Assembly (NCBI RefSeq): GCF_029815055.1
Contig: NZ_JAPPWA010000002.1
Coordinates: forward strand, 248,001-312,000
DNA from: Ignatzschineria sp. RMDPL8A
Lineage (GTDB): Bacteria > Pseudomonadota > Gammaproteobacteria > Cardiobacteriales > Wohlfahrtiimonadaceae
DNA: 64,000 nucleotides
Reading direction: 5' to 3'
A model generated the notes under the pieces. It saw only the letters and a program-made list of their open reading frames with translations. It did not search any database and was not told the origin of the DNA. A program made the position numbers and the translations under genes. Below, in pieces: positions 46,256 to 55,640 of this stretch (positions are counted from its first letter, which is position 1; each line of letters starts with the position of its first letter).

Positions 46256-47635
46256 TTAAAGCGTTTTAATCGCAGCGATCATATCGCTCACCACTTTTTG
46301 CGCATCGCCATAGACCATGTTGGTATTGTCGAGGTAGAAGAGGTGATTTTCAATGCCTGAGAAGCCGGCACCTTGTCCGCGTTTAACTACGAATACTTGT
46401 TTCGCTTGGTCTGCGTTTAAGATCGGCATGCCGTAAATCGGGCTTGATTTATCGGTACGGGCAACGGGGTTTACCACGTCGTTTGCACCAATCACAAGCA
46501 CTGCATCGGTCTTCTCAAATTCCTCGTTAATTTCATCTAAGTCGAAGATGAGATCGTAAGGAATGCCTGCTTCCGCAAGGAGAACGTTCATATGGCCTGG
46601 CATACGCCCTGCAACCGGGTGAATCGCAAACTTCACATCGATATCACGATCTTGAAGAAGTTTAGTGAGTTCAGCAACTTTATGTTGCGCTTGCGCGACA
46701 GCTAAACCATAACCGGGAACGATAATCACGCTCTCAGCAAAGCTCATTGAGATTGCCGCATCAGAGGAATCCATCGGTTTCATCGAGCCTTCGATTTCGC
46801 TATTTTCAGATTGTTGCTCACCAAAGTTTGAAAAGAGCACGTTCGCAAGTGAGCGGTTCATCGCTTTCGCCATGAGCTGGGTGAGAAGCGTACCTGCCGC
46901 ACCAACAACCGTACCGGCAATGATAAGACCGCCGTTATCGAGCGCAATCCCTTCAAACGCGACCGCTAAACCGGTTAATGCGTTAAATAGTGAGATCACT
47001 ACTGGCATATCCGCGCCACCGATTGGAATCGTAATTAACACCCCAAACGCTAAGGTCATGATGAAAAAGAGCGCGATTAAACCGTAATTGGGCGTTGCGT
47101 CCCCTGCGATAATCAGGGTGAATACGAGCGCAAATCCAATGATAAATCCGTTAATGGCGTTACGATTTTTAAAACGAATGGTGCCTTTTAAACGGCCATC
47201 GAGTTTTGCCCAAGCGATGATTGATCCGGTAAATGAGATCGCCCCAATGAGCGCGCCCACCGCCGCAAGCCAGACAATGCTTGATGAATAACCAGCTGCT
47301 GTCGCATCAATTTGTAACAGGGCAATGGCACCGATTAAAGCAGCCGAACCGCCCCCAACGCCGTTGTAGATCGCAATCATTTGCGGCATATCGGTCATGG
47401 CCACTTTTTTCGCTGAACGAAGTGCCCAACCGCCGCCAAGCGCGATCGCAAGGATCATTAATAGATAATGTTTACTCACCGCGGGGTGGAAAATGGTGAT
47501 GATGGTGGCAAAAAGCATCGCCATTCCCGCCCAATTGATGCCCGAACGAGCAGTGGAAGGATGGCTCATGCGTTTAAGCGCAAAAATAAAGGTAATCGCG
47601 GCAATAAAGTAGCCCGCTTCAACAATAAAACTCAT
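46256..47635 (-). CDS. pntB: NAD(P) transhydrogenase subunit beta
   Basis: Inner-membrane proton-translocating subunit with the NADP(H)-binding domain III, 459 residues. About nine hydrophobic helices occupy the first 270 residues, including the GGGSAALIGA and GGADMPVVISL stretches. The C-terminal domain has GYGLAVAQAQHKVAEL, HPVAGRMPGHMNVLLAEA and IGANDVVNPVA, the NADP-binding signature. It is the last gene of the three-gene pnt operon, three bases after pntAB. Confidence 0.97.
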   Translation of the reverse strand: MSFIVEAGYFIAAITFIFALKRMSHPSTARSGINWAGMAMLFATIITIFHPAVSKHYLLMILAIALGGGWALRSAKKVAMTDMPQMIAIYNGVGGGSAALIGAIALLQIDATAAGYSSSIVWLAAVGALIGAISFTGSIIAWAKLDGRLKGTIRFKNRNAINGFIIGFALVFTLIIAGDATPNYGLIALFFIMTLAFGVLITIPIGGADMPVVISLFNALTGLAVAFEGIALDNGGLIIAGTVVGAAGTLLTQLMAKAMNRSLANVLFSNFGEQQSENSEIEGSMKPMDSSDAAISMSFAESVIIVPGYGLAVAQAQHKVAELTKLLQDRDIDVKFAIHPVAGRMPGHMNVLLAEAGIPYDLIFDLDEINEEFEKTDAVLVIGANDVVNPVARTDKSSPIYGMPILNADQAKQVFVVKRGQGAGFSGIENHLFYLDNTNMVYGDAQKVVSDMIAAIKTL

Positions 47636-47638
47636 CTC

Positions 47639-47929
47639 TTATTTCTCCTTGTTGCTTGGCTTAAACATCTCTAACATTCGGTCCGTTACCACGTAACCGC
47701 CCACTGCGTTTGCCGCACCAAACGCCACCGCGATAAACGCAAGCGTTGTTTGGAAAAAACCATCAGCGTGGCCAAGAGCAATCATGGCGCCGACTAAGAC
47801 GATTCCGTGGATAAAGTTCGAGCCTGACATTAAGGGCGTGTGTAAAATTGCAGGGACGCGTGAGATGACCTCAAACCCTACAATCGCTGAAAGCATCACA
47901 ATATAGAGTGCTGCAAATCCTGTAATCAT
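47639..47929 (-). CDS. pntAB: NAD(P) transhydrogenase subunit alpha part 2 (membrane)
   Basis: 96-residue polypeptide with three to four hydrophobic helices, corresponding to the C-terminal membrane part of E. coli PntA. Diagnostic are HTPLMSGSNFIHGIVLVGAM and GAANAVGGYVVTDRMLEMF. The separate gene makes this the three-subunit form known from Rhodospirillum and Pseudomonas. The start overlaps the pntAA stop as ATGA. Confidence 0.96.
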   Translation of the reverse strand: MITGFAALYIVMLSAIVGFEVISRVPAILHTPLMSGSNFIHGIVLVGAMIALGHADGFFQTTLAFIAVAFGAANAVGGYVVTDRMLEMFKPSNKEK

Positions 47930-49047
47930 TGATTGTCCTCCATTGCTTTGCGAATACGATCAGAGACGATTTGGCCGTCGTGGGTGATCATACATTCGCG
48001 GATAATCTCTTCATCATAATCGAGCTCAAGTTTGCCCTCATTAATGAATGGAGAGAGTAAATTAAAGATGTTTTGAGCGTACATTTCAGAGGCGTGCACA
48101 GCGCAGCGGGTCGGTACTAAAAGTGGCCCGGTGACGGTGACATCATTATGTACGATTGTTTCGCCTGGTTTTGTGAGGGCACAGTTTCCGCCGGTATCTG
48201 CGGCAAGGTCTACAATGACCGCGCCTTTCGGCATCGCTTCCACCATCTCTTGGGTAATAATTAACGGCGCACGGCGACCGGGAACGGCAGCAGTACTAAT
48301 CACCACATGGGCTTTGGCAATGTGATCAAAGAGGGCTTGCGCTTGTTTTGCTTTCTCCTCTTCGGTCAGTTCACGAGCGTAACCGCCTTGACCTGAGGCA
48401 TCAACGCCAGTTTCGATCAATTTAGCCCCTAAGGATTCCACTTGCTCTTTTGCGGCAGCGCGAATGTCGTACGCTTCCACTTGCGCCCCTAAACGGCGAG
48501 CGGTGGCGATTGCTTGTAATCCGGCAACGCCCGCACCAATCACTACAACGCGTGCAGGACGAATTGTTCCGGCAGCGGTGGTTAACATCGGGAAAAAGCG
48601 TGGTGCTAATGAAGCGCCAATCAGCGCGCCTTGGTAGCCGGTGATCGATGCTTGAGATGAGAGTACGTCCATGCTTTGCGCACGGGTAATACGGGGAATG
48701 AATTCTAATGCGATGGTGCTAATGCGAGCATTTTTGAAGGCTTCGATCGTCTCTAAATTACGATAGGGATCGAGCATACCGACGACTAAGCTATCGGGTT
48801 TAAATGAATTGATCTGCTCAAGCGTTGGGGGCTGAATGCAGAGAATAATGTCGCGATCTTTAAATTCAGGATCGGCAACGGTGACATTGTCATAACTGTC
48901 GCTTGGGAAATGGGCTTGATCGCCGGCACCGGTTTCGATGACAACCTCAAAGCCGAGGGCGCTAAATTTAGCGGCAATCTTTGGATCGAGCGCGACGCGC
49001 TTTTCACCATCATGTCCCTCTTTTAAAACAATAATACGATTACTCAT
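47926..49047 (-). CDS. pntAA: NAD(P) transhydrogenase subunit alpha part 1 (NAD-binding)
   Basis: Soluble domain I, 373 residues, which binds NAD(H) and passes hydride to domain III. It is homologous to alanine dehydrogenase: N-terminal VLKEGHDGEKRVALDP, the Rossmann loop VIGAGVAGLQAIATARRLGA and the mobile loop region ending AKAHVVISTAAVPGRRAP. The complete enzyme uses the proton gradient to make NADPH. The operon promoter must lie in the 315-base divergent spacer shared with ccmC. Confidence 0.96.
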   Translation of the reverse strand: MSNRIIVLKEGHDGEKRVALDPKIAAKFSALGFEVVIETGAGDQAHFPSDSYDNVTVADPEFKDRDIILCIQPPTLEQINSFKPDSLVVGMLDPYRNLETIEAFKNARISTIALEFIPRITRAQSMDVLSSQASITGYQGALIGASLAPRFFPMLTTAAGTIRPARVVVIGAGVAGLQAIATARRLGAQVEAYDIRAAAKEQVESLGAKLIETGVDASGQGGYARELTEEEKAKQAQALFDHIAKAHVVISTAAVPGRRAPLIITQEMVEAMPKGAVIVDLAADTGGNCALTKPGETIVHNDVTVTGPLLVPTRCAVHASEMYAQNIFNLLSPFINEGKLELDYDEEIIRECMITHDGQIVSDRIRKAMEDNQ

Positions 49048-49362
49048 AGGTATAAGGACTCCTTCAATAAACTAACGGCACCATCTTAGCATGCAAGCGC
49101 ATGCTCGCGATGAAACTAATATCAATTTGAGTTGATTAGAACTTGATTAGTTTATCGCACGTTTGTCCTAGAATAAAAGAAGGAGAATTTGAATACAACC
49201 GGATTTCGATATTGACGCGGTTTTAAGGGTGAAAAATGTCAATTTTACGGGGAATTTATAATTTCTCAAAGCTTTGGGATTTCGTTATACTATGGTGCGC
49301 CTATATAAATAAATAGGTTGTCAGAATGGATATAAGGTTTAGGATTTTAGTGAGGGATTTTA
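49048..49362. promoter_or_regulatory. Divergent pnt/ccm regulatory spacer
   Basis: No gene is seen here. It contains a perfect dyad AGCATGC-AAGC-GCATGCT (49088-49105) in the pnt leader. It also has two tandem copies of TTGATTAG (49132-49139 and 49143-49150) at 11-base spacing, with an inverted partial copy CTAATATCAA at 49116-49125. TTCTCA (49263-49268) and TATACT (49286-49291), 17 bases apart, form a possible ccmC promoter. Confidence 0.5.
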
Positions 49363-50109
49363 GTGAATAAACGTAAGAGACGGACCTGGCTTAGCTTCTT
49401 CTATAAATACGCAAGCTATAAATACTATCTCCCACTTGTGACTAAAGTGGCCCCATGGGCCTTTGTGATCAGTGCGATGTTAGCCGTAGCGGGGCTTGTA
49501 TCAGGATTGGCCATGGCGCCGCCGGATTATCAACAAGGCAATAGTTTCCGTATTTTCTATATTCACGTGCCTGCGGCAATTTTATCGACGGCCGTTTATG
49601 CAACGATGGCGATTTTAAGTGGGATCTATCTCATTTGGCGCATTAAACTCTTTGCCATCATTGCACGGTCTCTCGCGATTTTAGGCGCCGCCTTTACTCT
49701 TATTTCACTTGTCACCGGTGCGCTTTGGGGCGCGCCAACGTGGGGAACATGGTGGGTTTGGGATGTCAGATTAACCTCACAGCTCATCCTCTTTTTCCTC
49801 TATATGGGCTACATAGCCCTAGACCTTGCGATCGAAGAGCGCGAGCGCGCCGATAAAGCGATCTCGGTATTGGCCCTTGTGGGATTAATCAACGTTCCGA
49901 TCGTGAAGTTTTCGATTTACTTTTCAACCAGTCTTCATCAAGGCAGTACCTTTTTCGCCAAAGGCGGTCCGAGCATCACCTCAAACATGCTCTATCCCGC
50001 ACTTTATATGTTTGGCGCGTATCTCTTTTTTTCACTGGGGTATGTCTGCCTTAAGAGCGCAAATCTCATCAACAAAGAGCGCCTAATGAAGCACTATATG
50101 AGAGGATAG
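49363..50109 (+). CDS. ccmC: Heme exporter/handling protein CcmC
   Basis: Inner-membrane protein of cytochrome c maturation system I that loads heme onto CcmE. 248 residues, six helices. The periplasmic tryptophan-rich WWD motif reads GAPTWGTWWVWDVRLTSQL, and two external His (HVPAA near residue 63 and SLHQGS near 185) would coordinate heme. The start is GTG; an ATG alternative at the right length is absent. First gene of the ccm cluster. Confidence 0.95.
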   Translation: MNKRKRRTWLSFFYKYASYKYYLPLVTKVAPWAFVISAMLAVAGLVSGLAMAPPDYQQGNSFRIFYIHVPAAILSTAVYATMAILSGIYLIWRIKLFAIIARSLAILGAAFTLISLVTGALWGAPTWGTWWVWDVRLTSQLILFFLYMGYIALDLAIEERERADKAISVLALVGLINVPIVKFSIYFSTSLHQGSTFFAKGGPSITSNMLYPALYMFGAYLFFSLGYVCLKSANLINKERLMKHYMRG

Positions 50110-50112
50110 ACC

Positions 50113-50280
50113 ATGGAATTTGCGTTTAATTCATTTGCTGAATTTTTACAGATGGGGAAGCATGGACTTTATGTCTGGTTAAGTTACGGCTTTTTTGCAT
50201 TGTGCCTCTTAGGGCTTATTGTGCCGTTAATCATCGAACGTAAACAGCTTAAAAAAGAACTCAAACAGGAAGGATTATAA
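50113..50280 (+). CDS. ccmD: Heme exporter protein CcmD
   Basis: 55-residue single-helix membrane protein that releases holo-CcmE from CcmC. It begins MEFAFNSFAEFLQMGKHGLY, then has a helix YGFFALCLLGLIVPLII and a Lys/Glu-rich tail ERKQLKKELKQ, the normal CcmD pattern. It starts three bases after ccmC and ends two bases before ccmE. Confidence 0.93.
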   Translation: MEFAFNSFAEFLQMGKHGLYVWLSYGFFALCLLGLIVPLIIERKQLKKELKQEGL

Positions 50281-50282
50281 AA

Positions 50283-50729
50283 ATGACACCAAAACGTAAA
50301 CAACGCTTAATGATTGTGGTCGGGATTGCGCTTATGTCGTTTGTCTCGGTAGGATTGATGGTATGGGCTTCGCGCGATAATTTAAGTCTCTACTATTCAC
50401 CAGATGATGTGCAAGCCGGTGCAGCGCCGCTGCATAAAACCATTCGCGTTGGCGGGGTGGTTGATGAAGGCTCGCTCAATCGCGGTACGGAAACGCTTGC
50501 GGTTGATTTCACCGTATCGGTGGGGGACGCAACGCCGGTTAAAATTATTTATGATGGCATCTTGCCTGATCTTTTTAGAGAGGGGCAGGGCATTGTGGCG
50601 AAGGGAAAACTCCAAGATGACAACACCTTTATTGCCGATGAGATTTTAGCAAAACATGACGAAACCTATATGCCGCCTGAAGTGGCCGATGCGATTGAAA
50701 AATCATCTCACAGTTTAACTGAAAAATAA
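50283..50729 (+). CDS. ccmE: Heme chaperone CcmE
   Basis: Periplasmic heme chaperone anchored by one N-terminal helix (LMIVVGIALMSFVSVGLMVW), 148 residues, with an OB-fold body. The heme-attaching His is H125 in KHDETY, with Y129 as the axial partner; this is the classical His type and not the Cys variant. Confidence 0.97.
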   Translation: MTPKRKQRLMIVVGIALMSFVSVGLMVWASRDNLSLYYSPDDVQAGAAPLHKTIRVGGVVDEGSLNRGTETLAVDFTVSVGDATPVKIIYDGILPDLFREGQGIVAKGKLQDDNTFIADEILAKHDETYMPPEVADAIEKSSHSLTEK

Positions 50730-50752
50730 CCCGCAACAGATAGGAAATCGTT

Positions 50753-52702
50753 ATGCTTCCGATTGGTCAGCTCGCCCTGTACATTGCTCTGGGCGTCTCT
50801 ATACTTCTCTTTATTATGCCGCTTGTGGGAATCTATTTTCGCAATCAGCGCCTCATCTACTCGGCGCGCCCCTTAGCGGTTTGGCTCTTTTTATTGGTGC
50901 TCCTGTCGTTCGTGGCCCTTGGCTATGCGTTTTGGATTAATGATTTTAGCTATCAATATGTGGCCAATAACTCCAATACAAAACTCCCCGGAATCTATCA
51001 ATTAACGGCGATCTGGGGCGGGCACGAAGGCTCGATGCTCCTTTGGGTCTTTACCCTTGCGATCTGGATGCTTTTGGTAGTGATTTTCACCAAAAACATG
51101 CCAATTGAGCTCTCCTCAACGACGCTCGCGATTTTGGGGGGGATTACCGTTGGTTTCTTAGCCTTTTTGATCTTTACCTCAAGCCCTTTTGAGCGCAATC
51201 TCTTTGGCGCACTCTATAACGGACGTGACCTCAATCCGCTACTGCAAGACCCGGGATTAATCATTCACCCACCGCTTCTCTATTTAGGCTATGTGGGCTA
51301 TGCCGTGCCGTTTGCCTTTGTTTGTGCCCTTTTAATGACCGGCCATATTGACCGGGTTTCCATTCGCTGGATTCGCCCATGGTCGCTCGGCGCGTGGCTC
51401 TTCTTAACGCTCGGGATCACGATCGGCAGCTGGTGGGCTTACTATGAACTTGGCTGGGGCGGCTGGTGGTTCTGGGATCCGGTTGAAAACGCGTCGCTCA
51501 TTCCATGGATTTTAGGCGCGGCACTGTTACATGCGCTCGCTATGACGGAAAAACGTAAAGCCTTTACCCTCTGGTCAGTAATTGTGGCGATCTTAACGTT
51601 TTCCCTCAGTGTGCTCGGTACCTTCTTAGTTCGTTCAGGGATCTTAACCTCGGTTCACTCCTTTGCTTCAGACCCTGATCGCGGGCTTTTCATCTTGTTA
51701 ATTCTCGCGATTATTACCCTTTTTGGTATGGTGCTCCTCCTCTTTAGAGCCTCAAAAATTCGCCAAGAATCCTCATTTGGATTGATCTCGAAAGAATCAG
51801 GTATTTTACTCAATAATATCTTCCTTGCGATCGCCTGTTTTGTGGTGGTGCTTGGAACGCTCTTCCCGCTTATTGTGGATATCTTAAAAGTGGGTAAAAT
51901 CTCCGTTGGGGAGGGGTATTTTAATCAATACGCTGTGCCGCTTGCTTGCATGATTTTGTTTGCACTCGGGGTTGGCCCGCTTCTTCGCTTTAAGCAAGAT
52001 TCTTTAAGCCGTATTAAAAAAGAGCTCATCATTATGGCGGTTGGCTCCATTGTTCTTGGCGTTGGCACCAGCTTTTTCTATGCAGGTCGCCTCGATCCGT
52101 GGGTGGTGATCGGATTAACCTTGAGCTTCTGGGTGGTCTTTGGGGTGATCTTTGAGATTCATCACAGTCGCCGTAAAGGGCAAAGTTTTGCCGGCGCAGT
52201 GGTCAATCAAAGTCTTTCACGCTGGGGCATGAATCTTGGGCATTTAGGACTGGTTGTCACTATCGTTGGCATCACGCTCACCTCGCACTACAGCATTGAG
52301 CAAGACCAATTGATGAAAGTGGGGCAACGGGTCGATATTCGTGAATATGGATTTGAATTAAAAGCGCTTGAAAAGCTGCAAGGTCCGAACTATATCGGCG
52401 ATAAAGGCACCATTCAAGTCTATAAAAACGATAAACCGTTAATGATGATGTATCCCGAAAAACGCCTCTATACCGTGACCGGCTCACCGATGAGTGAGGT
52501 GGCACTGCGCGCGTCGCTGATTGATGATCTTTATGTGGCGATGGCGGAAGAGCGGGGCGCTGAGGTGTGGGCATTACGAATTTATGTGAAACCGTTTGTG
52601 CGCTGGATCTGGATTGGGGGCGGAATTATGGCGTTTGCAGCCATGTTATCGATCTTTGATCGCCGTTATCGCGCACGTCGCAGTTTGGCACAAAATGATT
52701 AG
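50753..52702 (+). CDS. ccmF: Cytochrome c heme lyase subunit CcmF
   Basis: Large polytopic membrane protein of 649 residues that transfers heme from CcmE to apocytochrome c with CcmH. The WWD domain reads WGGWWFWDPVENASL (near residue 240), preceded by DPGLIIHPPLLYLGYVG and followed by LVRSGILTSVHSFA, all conserved in the family. About 14-15 helices are visible. Confidence 0.97.
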   Translation: MLPIGQLALYIALGVSILLFIMPLVGIYFRNQRLIYSARPLAVWLFLLVLLSFVALGYAFWINDFSYQYVANNSNTKLPGIYQLTAIWGGHEGSMLLWVFTLAIWMLLVVIFTKNMPIELSSTTLAILGGITVGFLAFLIFTSSPFERNLFGALYNGRDLNPLLQDPGLIIHPPLLYLGYVGYAVPFAFVCALLMTGHIDRVSIRWIRPWSLGAWLFLTLGITIGSWWAYYELGWGGWWFWDPVENASLIPWILGAALLHALAMTEKRKAFTLWSVIVAILTFSLSVLGTFLVRSGILTSVHSFASDPDRGLFILLILAIITLFGMVLLLFRASKIRQESSFGLISKESGILLNNIFLAIACFVVVLGTLFPLIVDILKVGKISVGEGYFNQYAVPLACMILFALGVGPLLRFKQDSLSRIKKELIIMAVGSIVLGVGTSFFYAGRLDPWVVIGLTLSFWVVFGVIFEIHHSRRKGQSFAGAVVNQSLSRWGMNLGHLGLVVTIVGITLTSHYSIEQDQLMKVGQRVDIREYGFELKALEKLQGPNYIGDKGTIQVYKNDKPLMMMYPEKRLYTVTGSPMSEVALRASLIDDLYVAMAEERGAEVWALRIYVKPFVRWIWIGGGIMAFAAMLSIFDRRYRARRSLAQND

Positions 52703-52711
52703 GAGAATAAG

Positions 52712-53272
52712 ATGATTCGAGCAGTAATTGCCGGCATTGTCGTTGTGACGCTCGGCTTTATGATCTTCCTCTTTACCGGGCTCGGGAACGATCCGACAAA
52801 ACTTGAAGCGCAGATTATCGGCAACAAATTGCCGGCGTTTAGTGCGGATCAATTAAAAGCGCCGGGTGAGGTGAAAACCATCATTACCGACAGTGATTTT
52901 AAAGGTCCTGCCCTCATTAACGTCTGGGCGACCTGGTGTCCGACCTGTAAAGCGGAGCATGAAGCGCTTAACGAGCTCTCAAACCGCGGGGTTAAAATCT
53001 ACGGCATCGATTATCAAGATGATCCGGTGAAAGCGGATAAATGGTTGCGCGATTTAGGCAATCCTTATCTTTTAACCATTGAAGATCGCAAAGGGCGAAT
53101 CGGCTTTGACTTTGGTGTCTACGCCGCGCCTGAAACCTACTTTATTGATGCCGATGGCATTGTCACCTATCGTCATACCGGCGAAGTGAGTTTAGAGAAT
53201 TGGGAATCCACGCTCAAAGCGTATTACGGTAAATCGTGGGCAGAGGTTCAAGCCATAGGAGCGGAAAAATGA
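52712..53272 (+). CDS. ccmG: Thiol:disulfide interchange protein CcmG (DsbE)
   Basis: Membrane-anchored periplasmic thioredoxin-like protein of 186 residues that reduces apocytochrome c or CcmH. The active site is WATWCPTCK with C76 and C79, and the cis-Pro region reads GVYAAPETYFID. Its stop overlaps the ccmH start (ATGA). Confidence 0.96.
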   Translation: MIRAVIAGIVVVTLGFMIFLFTGLGNDPTKLEAQIIGNKLPAFSADQLKAPGEVKTIITDSDFKGPALINVWATWCPTCKAEHEALNELSNRGVKIYGIDYQDDPVKADKWLRDLGNPYLLTIEDRKGRIGFDFGVYAAPETYFIDADGIVTYRHTGEVSLENWESTLKAYYGKSWAEVQAIGAEK

Positions 53273-53757
53273 TTCGTTTAATAAAGATGATGAAGACGCT
53301 CTCACTCATTTTGGTGGCGATGCTGACATTGAATGTGGCAAGCGCTGCGATTAACGTCTATGAGTTTGACAATGAGGTCGATCAGCGCCGTTTCCAGTCG
53401 CTCATTAGTGAGCTTCGTTGCCCGACCTGTCAAAACCAAAGCATTGCGGAATCGAATGCGCTCTCGGCACAAACCATGAAAGATTTGACCTACGAGCTCA
53501 TTGTTGATGGGCGTTCGGATGCGGAGATTGTGGGCTTTATGGTGGAGCGCTACGGCGATTTTGCCACCTATAATCCCCCCGTGAAACCGGTCACTTGGGT
53601 GCTCTGGTTTGGCCCGGTGGTGATTTTATTGTTAATTTTAGGGTATGTACTCTTTATTCGTCGCCCAAAAGAGACGAAAGTACCGAGCGGTAGCGAGCTC
53701 TCTGCCGATGAAACCGCCCGCCTGAACGAGATATTACAAAAAGACGAGACATTATGA
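53269..53757 (+). CDS. ccmH: Cytochrome c maturation protein CcmH
   Basis: Thioreductase of 162 residues for the apocytochrome CXXCH motif. A signal sequence (SLILVAMLTLNVASA) is followed by the LRCPTCQNQSI motif with C51 and C54, the helix-bundle domain, and a C-terminal helix (WVLWFGPVVILLLILGYVLFI). The ATG overlapping the ccmG stop is taken as start, with AGGAG just before it. CcmI is a separate gene, unlike the fused E. coli CcmH. Confidence 0.95.
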   Translation: MIRLIKMMKTLSLILVAMLTLNVASAAINVYEFDNEVDQRRFQSLISELRCPTCQNQSIAESNALSAQTMKDLTYELIVDGRSDAEIVGFMVERYGDFATYNPPVKPVTWVLWFGPVVILLLILGYVLFIRRPKETKVPSGSELSADETARLNEILQKDETL

Positions 53758-55634
53758 TTCTTACCACAGTTTTACTGATTTTAATTACGCTCGGGGTGAT
53801 TTTCTATTCACTCTTTTTCAAGCGTTCCTTTAAAAAAGTGCGTCTTAAAGAGGTGTACCGCGAGAAATATCACAGCGATACCGAAGCGCTTGAACGCTCT
53901 CTTAACGCCGGGAAACTGACGGAAGCGGAATATGAGCATCAAAAAACCGAGCTTGCCCGAGACCTTTTAGCCGTTTCTCGCGAGGATCGTCAATTTTCGA
54001 TGCCAACGCTTGCGCTCTTTGTACTGCTTGGCGCGTTTGTTACCGGTTTAACGGCCACCTACTTTTGGAAGACCGATTACGCGGAAGCGGAAAAGACCTT
54101 CGATCTTGAGCGAGACCACTATCTGCCAATTGTTGAGGCGTGGTTAGCTGAGATGGATCTTGAGGCACTGCGTAATGGGGCAACGCCCGCTGATTTCCCG
54201 CCACCAGAGGATTTGATCTCAAGTGAAGAGGGTTATCGCGGAGCATTTCGTGTGCTCAATTATTTAAGTACCAAAGATGAGCATCAGGATGCCAAACTCC
54301 TCTACGTGCTCGCAAGTTTTTACTTGGGTTATGCGCAATATGAGAAGGGCTTTTTAGATACGGTATACGATATTTATGTCGATCTCTACAGCGTTGAGAA
54401 AGAGCCGAGTTTCTTCTTGCAATCCTCGCTCGTTCGCCTGCAATATCTTCGTGGTAATGAGGAATTAACCCCGCGGATTGAAGGGCTATTTGATACGCTT
54501 GCCACCAATTATCCCGATGAAGAGGCGTTCCTACTTGATTATGTCGATGTGCTGCAAAAACATAATAAAGCGGAAAAAGCCAATGCCTATCTGCGCCATT
54601 TCTATTATCGCGCGGCGTTAGCACCCAATATCGCGTTAACGGCGGAAGAAGAGCCCTTTATTGCAGAGCTCACTGCGTGGGCCGATCGCTTAAATATTGA
54701 GTGGCTTCGTAATCGTCATTTAACGGACGAAATGCCCTATCCCGATAATTTCATGCAGCTCTTAACGAGCAATCCTGACAGTGCTAAACGCGTTGTCCAA
54801 GTCTTTAATGCCTCCGTTGAGAATGACGATCCAAAGCGTCTTTATGTGCTGCTTGATCTCTTCTTAAAACGCAATGAGTTTTTCCTTTTGCCCCCGGTGC
54901 TCGAAGCGCTTGAATCGATCGAACCTGAGAATTATCACATCGATCGCGTCTACTTAAATCTTGAGTTTTCCATGGCCTACCTTTTAGGTGATGCGGCAAA
55001 AGGGCGCTTAACCCCCGAGCTTGTGAATCGTTTTAATGCGCTGGTGCGTAATTATCCTGACGATGTGACGCAATTTTTTGAATATGGCCTTATTTTAGGC
55101 AATAACGGACTTTACGATGGGGCGATTACGCAACTTGAAAGTTTCAAAGAGGGGATTTTAGATCCCAATGCGAAATCCGCAACTGAGAGCGTGATTCGTG
55201 ATTTTAGAGCGCGTAAAGTAAGTGAAGCGAATGCGTTAAATGAGGCGAAAGAGGAGAGTGCGGTGGCTGAATCGGGCTATCGTGTTGAGCTCTCGCTTGC
55301 GCCAAACTTTAATGTGGATGCGGTCAATCCCAATGGCATTTTATTTGTCTATCTGCGGCCTGAAGGCAGTGCGGGCGGTCCGCCTCTTGCGGCAAAACGG
55401 ATTCCTCTACGAGAGATTCAATCGTGGCCATTGACGGTGACGATTGGTGAAAATGATCGCTTAATGGGCGGTGGCAAACCTTTTGCTGAGATGAAGGGTA
55501 TTGCAGTATCGGCGCGCATTAGCCAAACCGGCGACCCGGTCGCAGGGGCGGGCGATTATGAAACTGGGATCGTGGTGATTCGCGGAGATCAAGAAGATTC
55601 GCTGTCGCTCATTTTAGATCGCATGGTGGAGTGA
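53754..55634 (+). CDS. ccmI: Cytochrome c biogenesis protein CcmI, long form
   Basis: Apocytochrome c chaperone of the heme-ligation complex, 626 residues. Two N-terminal helices (1-20 and about 84-104) flank a cytoplasmic Leu/Glu-rich loop, as in the family. A long TPR-like helical region of roughly 400 residues follows, then the CcmI C-terminal domain (VELSLAPNFNVDAV, FVYLRPEG, PLTVTIGENDRLMGG). The TPR part is considerably longer than in Pseudomonas CcmI. The start overlaps ccmH as ATGA. Confidence 0.88.
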   Translation: MILTTVLLILITLGVIFYSLFFKRSFKKVRLKEVYREKYHSDTEALERSLNAGKLTEAEYEHQKTELARDLLAVSREDRQFSMPTLALFVLLGAFVTGLTATYFWKTDYAEAEKTFDLERDHYLPIVEAWLAEMDLEALRNGATPADFPPPEDLISSEEGYRGAFRVLNYLSTKDEHQDAKLLYVLASFYLGYAQYEKGFLDTVYDIYVDLYSVEKEPSFFLQSSLVRLQYLRGNEELTPRIEGLFDTLATNYPDEEAFLLDYVDVLQKHNKAEKANAYLRHFYYRAALAPNIALTAEEEPFIAELTAWADRLNIEWLRNRHLTDEMPYPDNFMQLLTSNPDSAKRVVQVFNASVENDDPKRLYVLLDLFLKRNEFFLLPPVLEALESIEPENYHIDRVYLNLEFSMAYLLGDAAKGRLTPELVNRFNALVRNYPDDVTQFFEYGLILGNNGLYDGAITQLESFKEGILDPNAKSATESVIRDFRARKVSEANALNEAKEESAVAESGYRVELSLAPNFNVDAVNPNGILFVYLRPEGSAGGPPLAAKRIPLREIQSWPLTVTIGENDRLMGGGKPFAEMKGIAVSARISQTGDPVAGAGDYETGIVVIRGDQEDSLSLILDRMVE

Positions 55635-55640
55635 AAAAGC

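Noticed and set aside
49121-49136. FNR-like site ATCAATTTGAGTTGAT in the pnt/ccm spacer
   Set aside because: The half-sites are in the wrong order (ATCAA...TTGAT), so it is not an FNR box.
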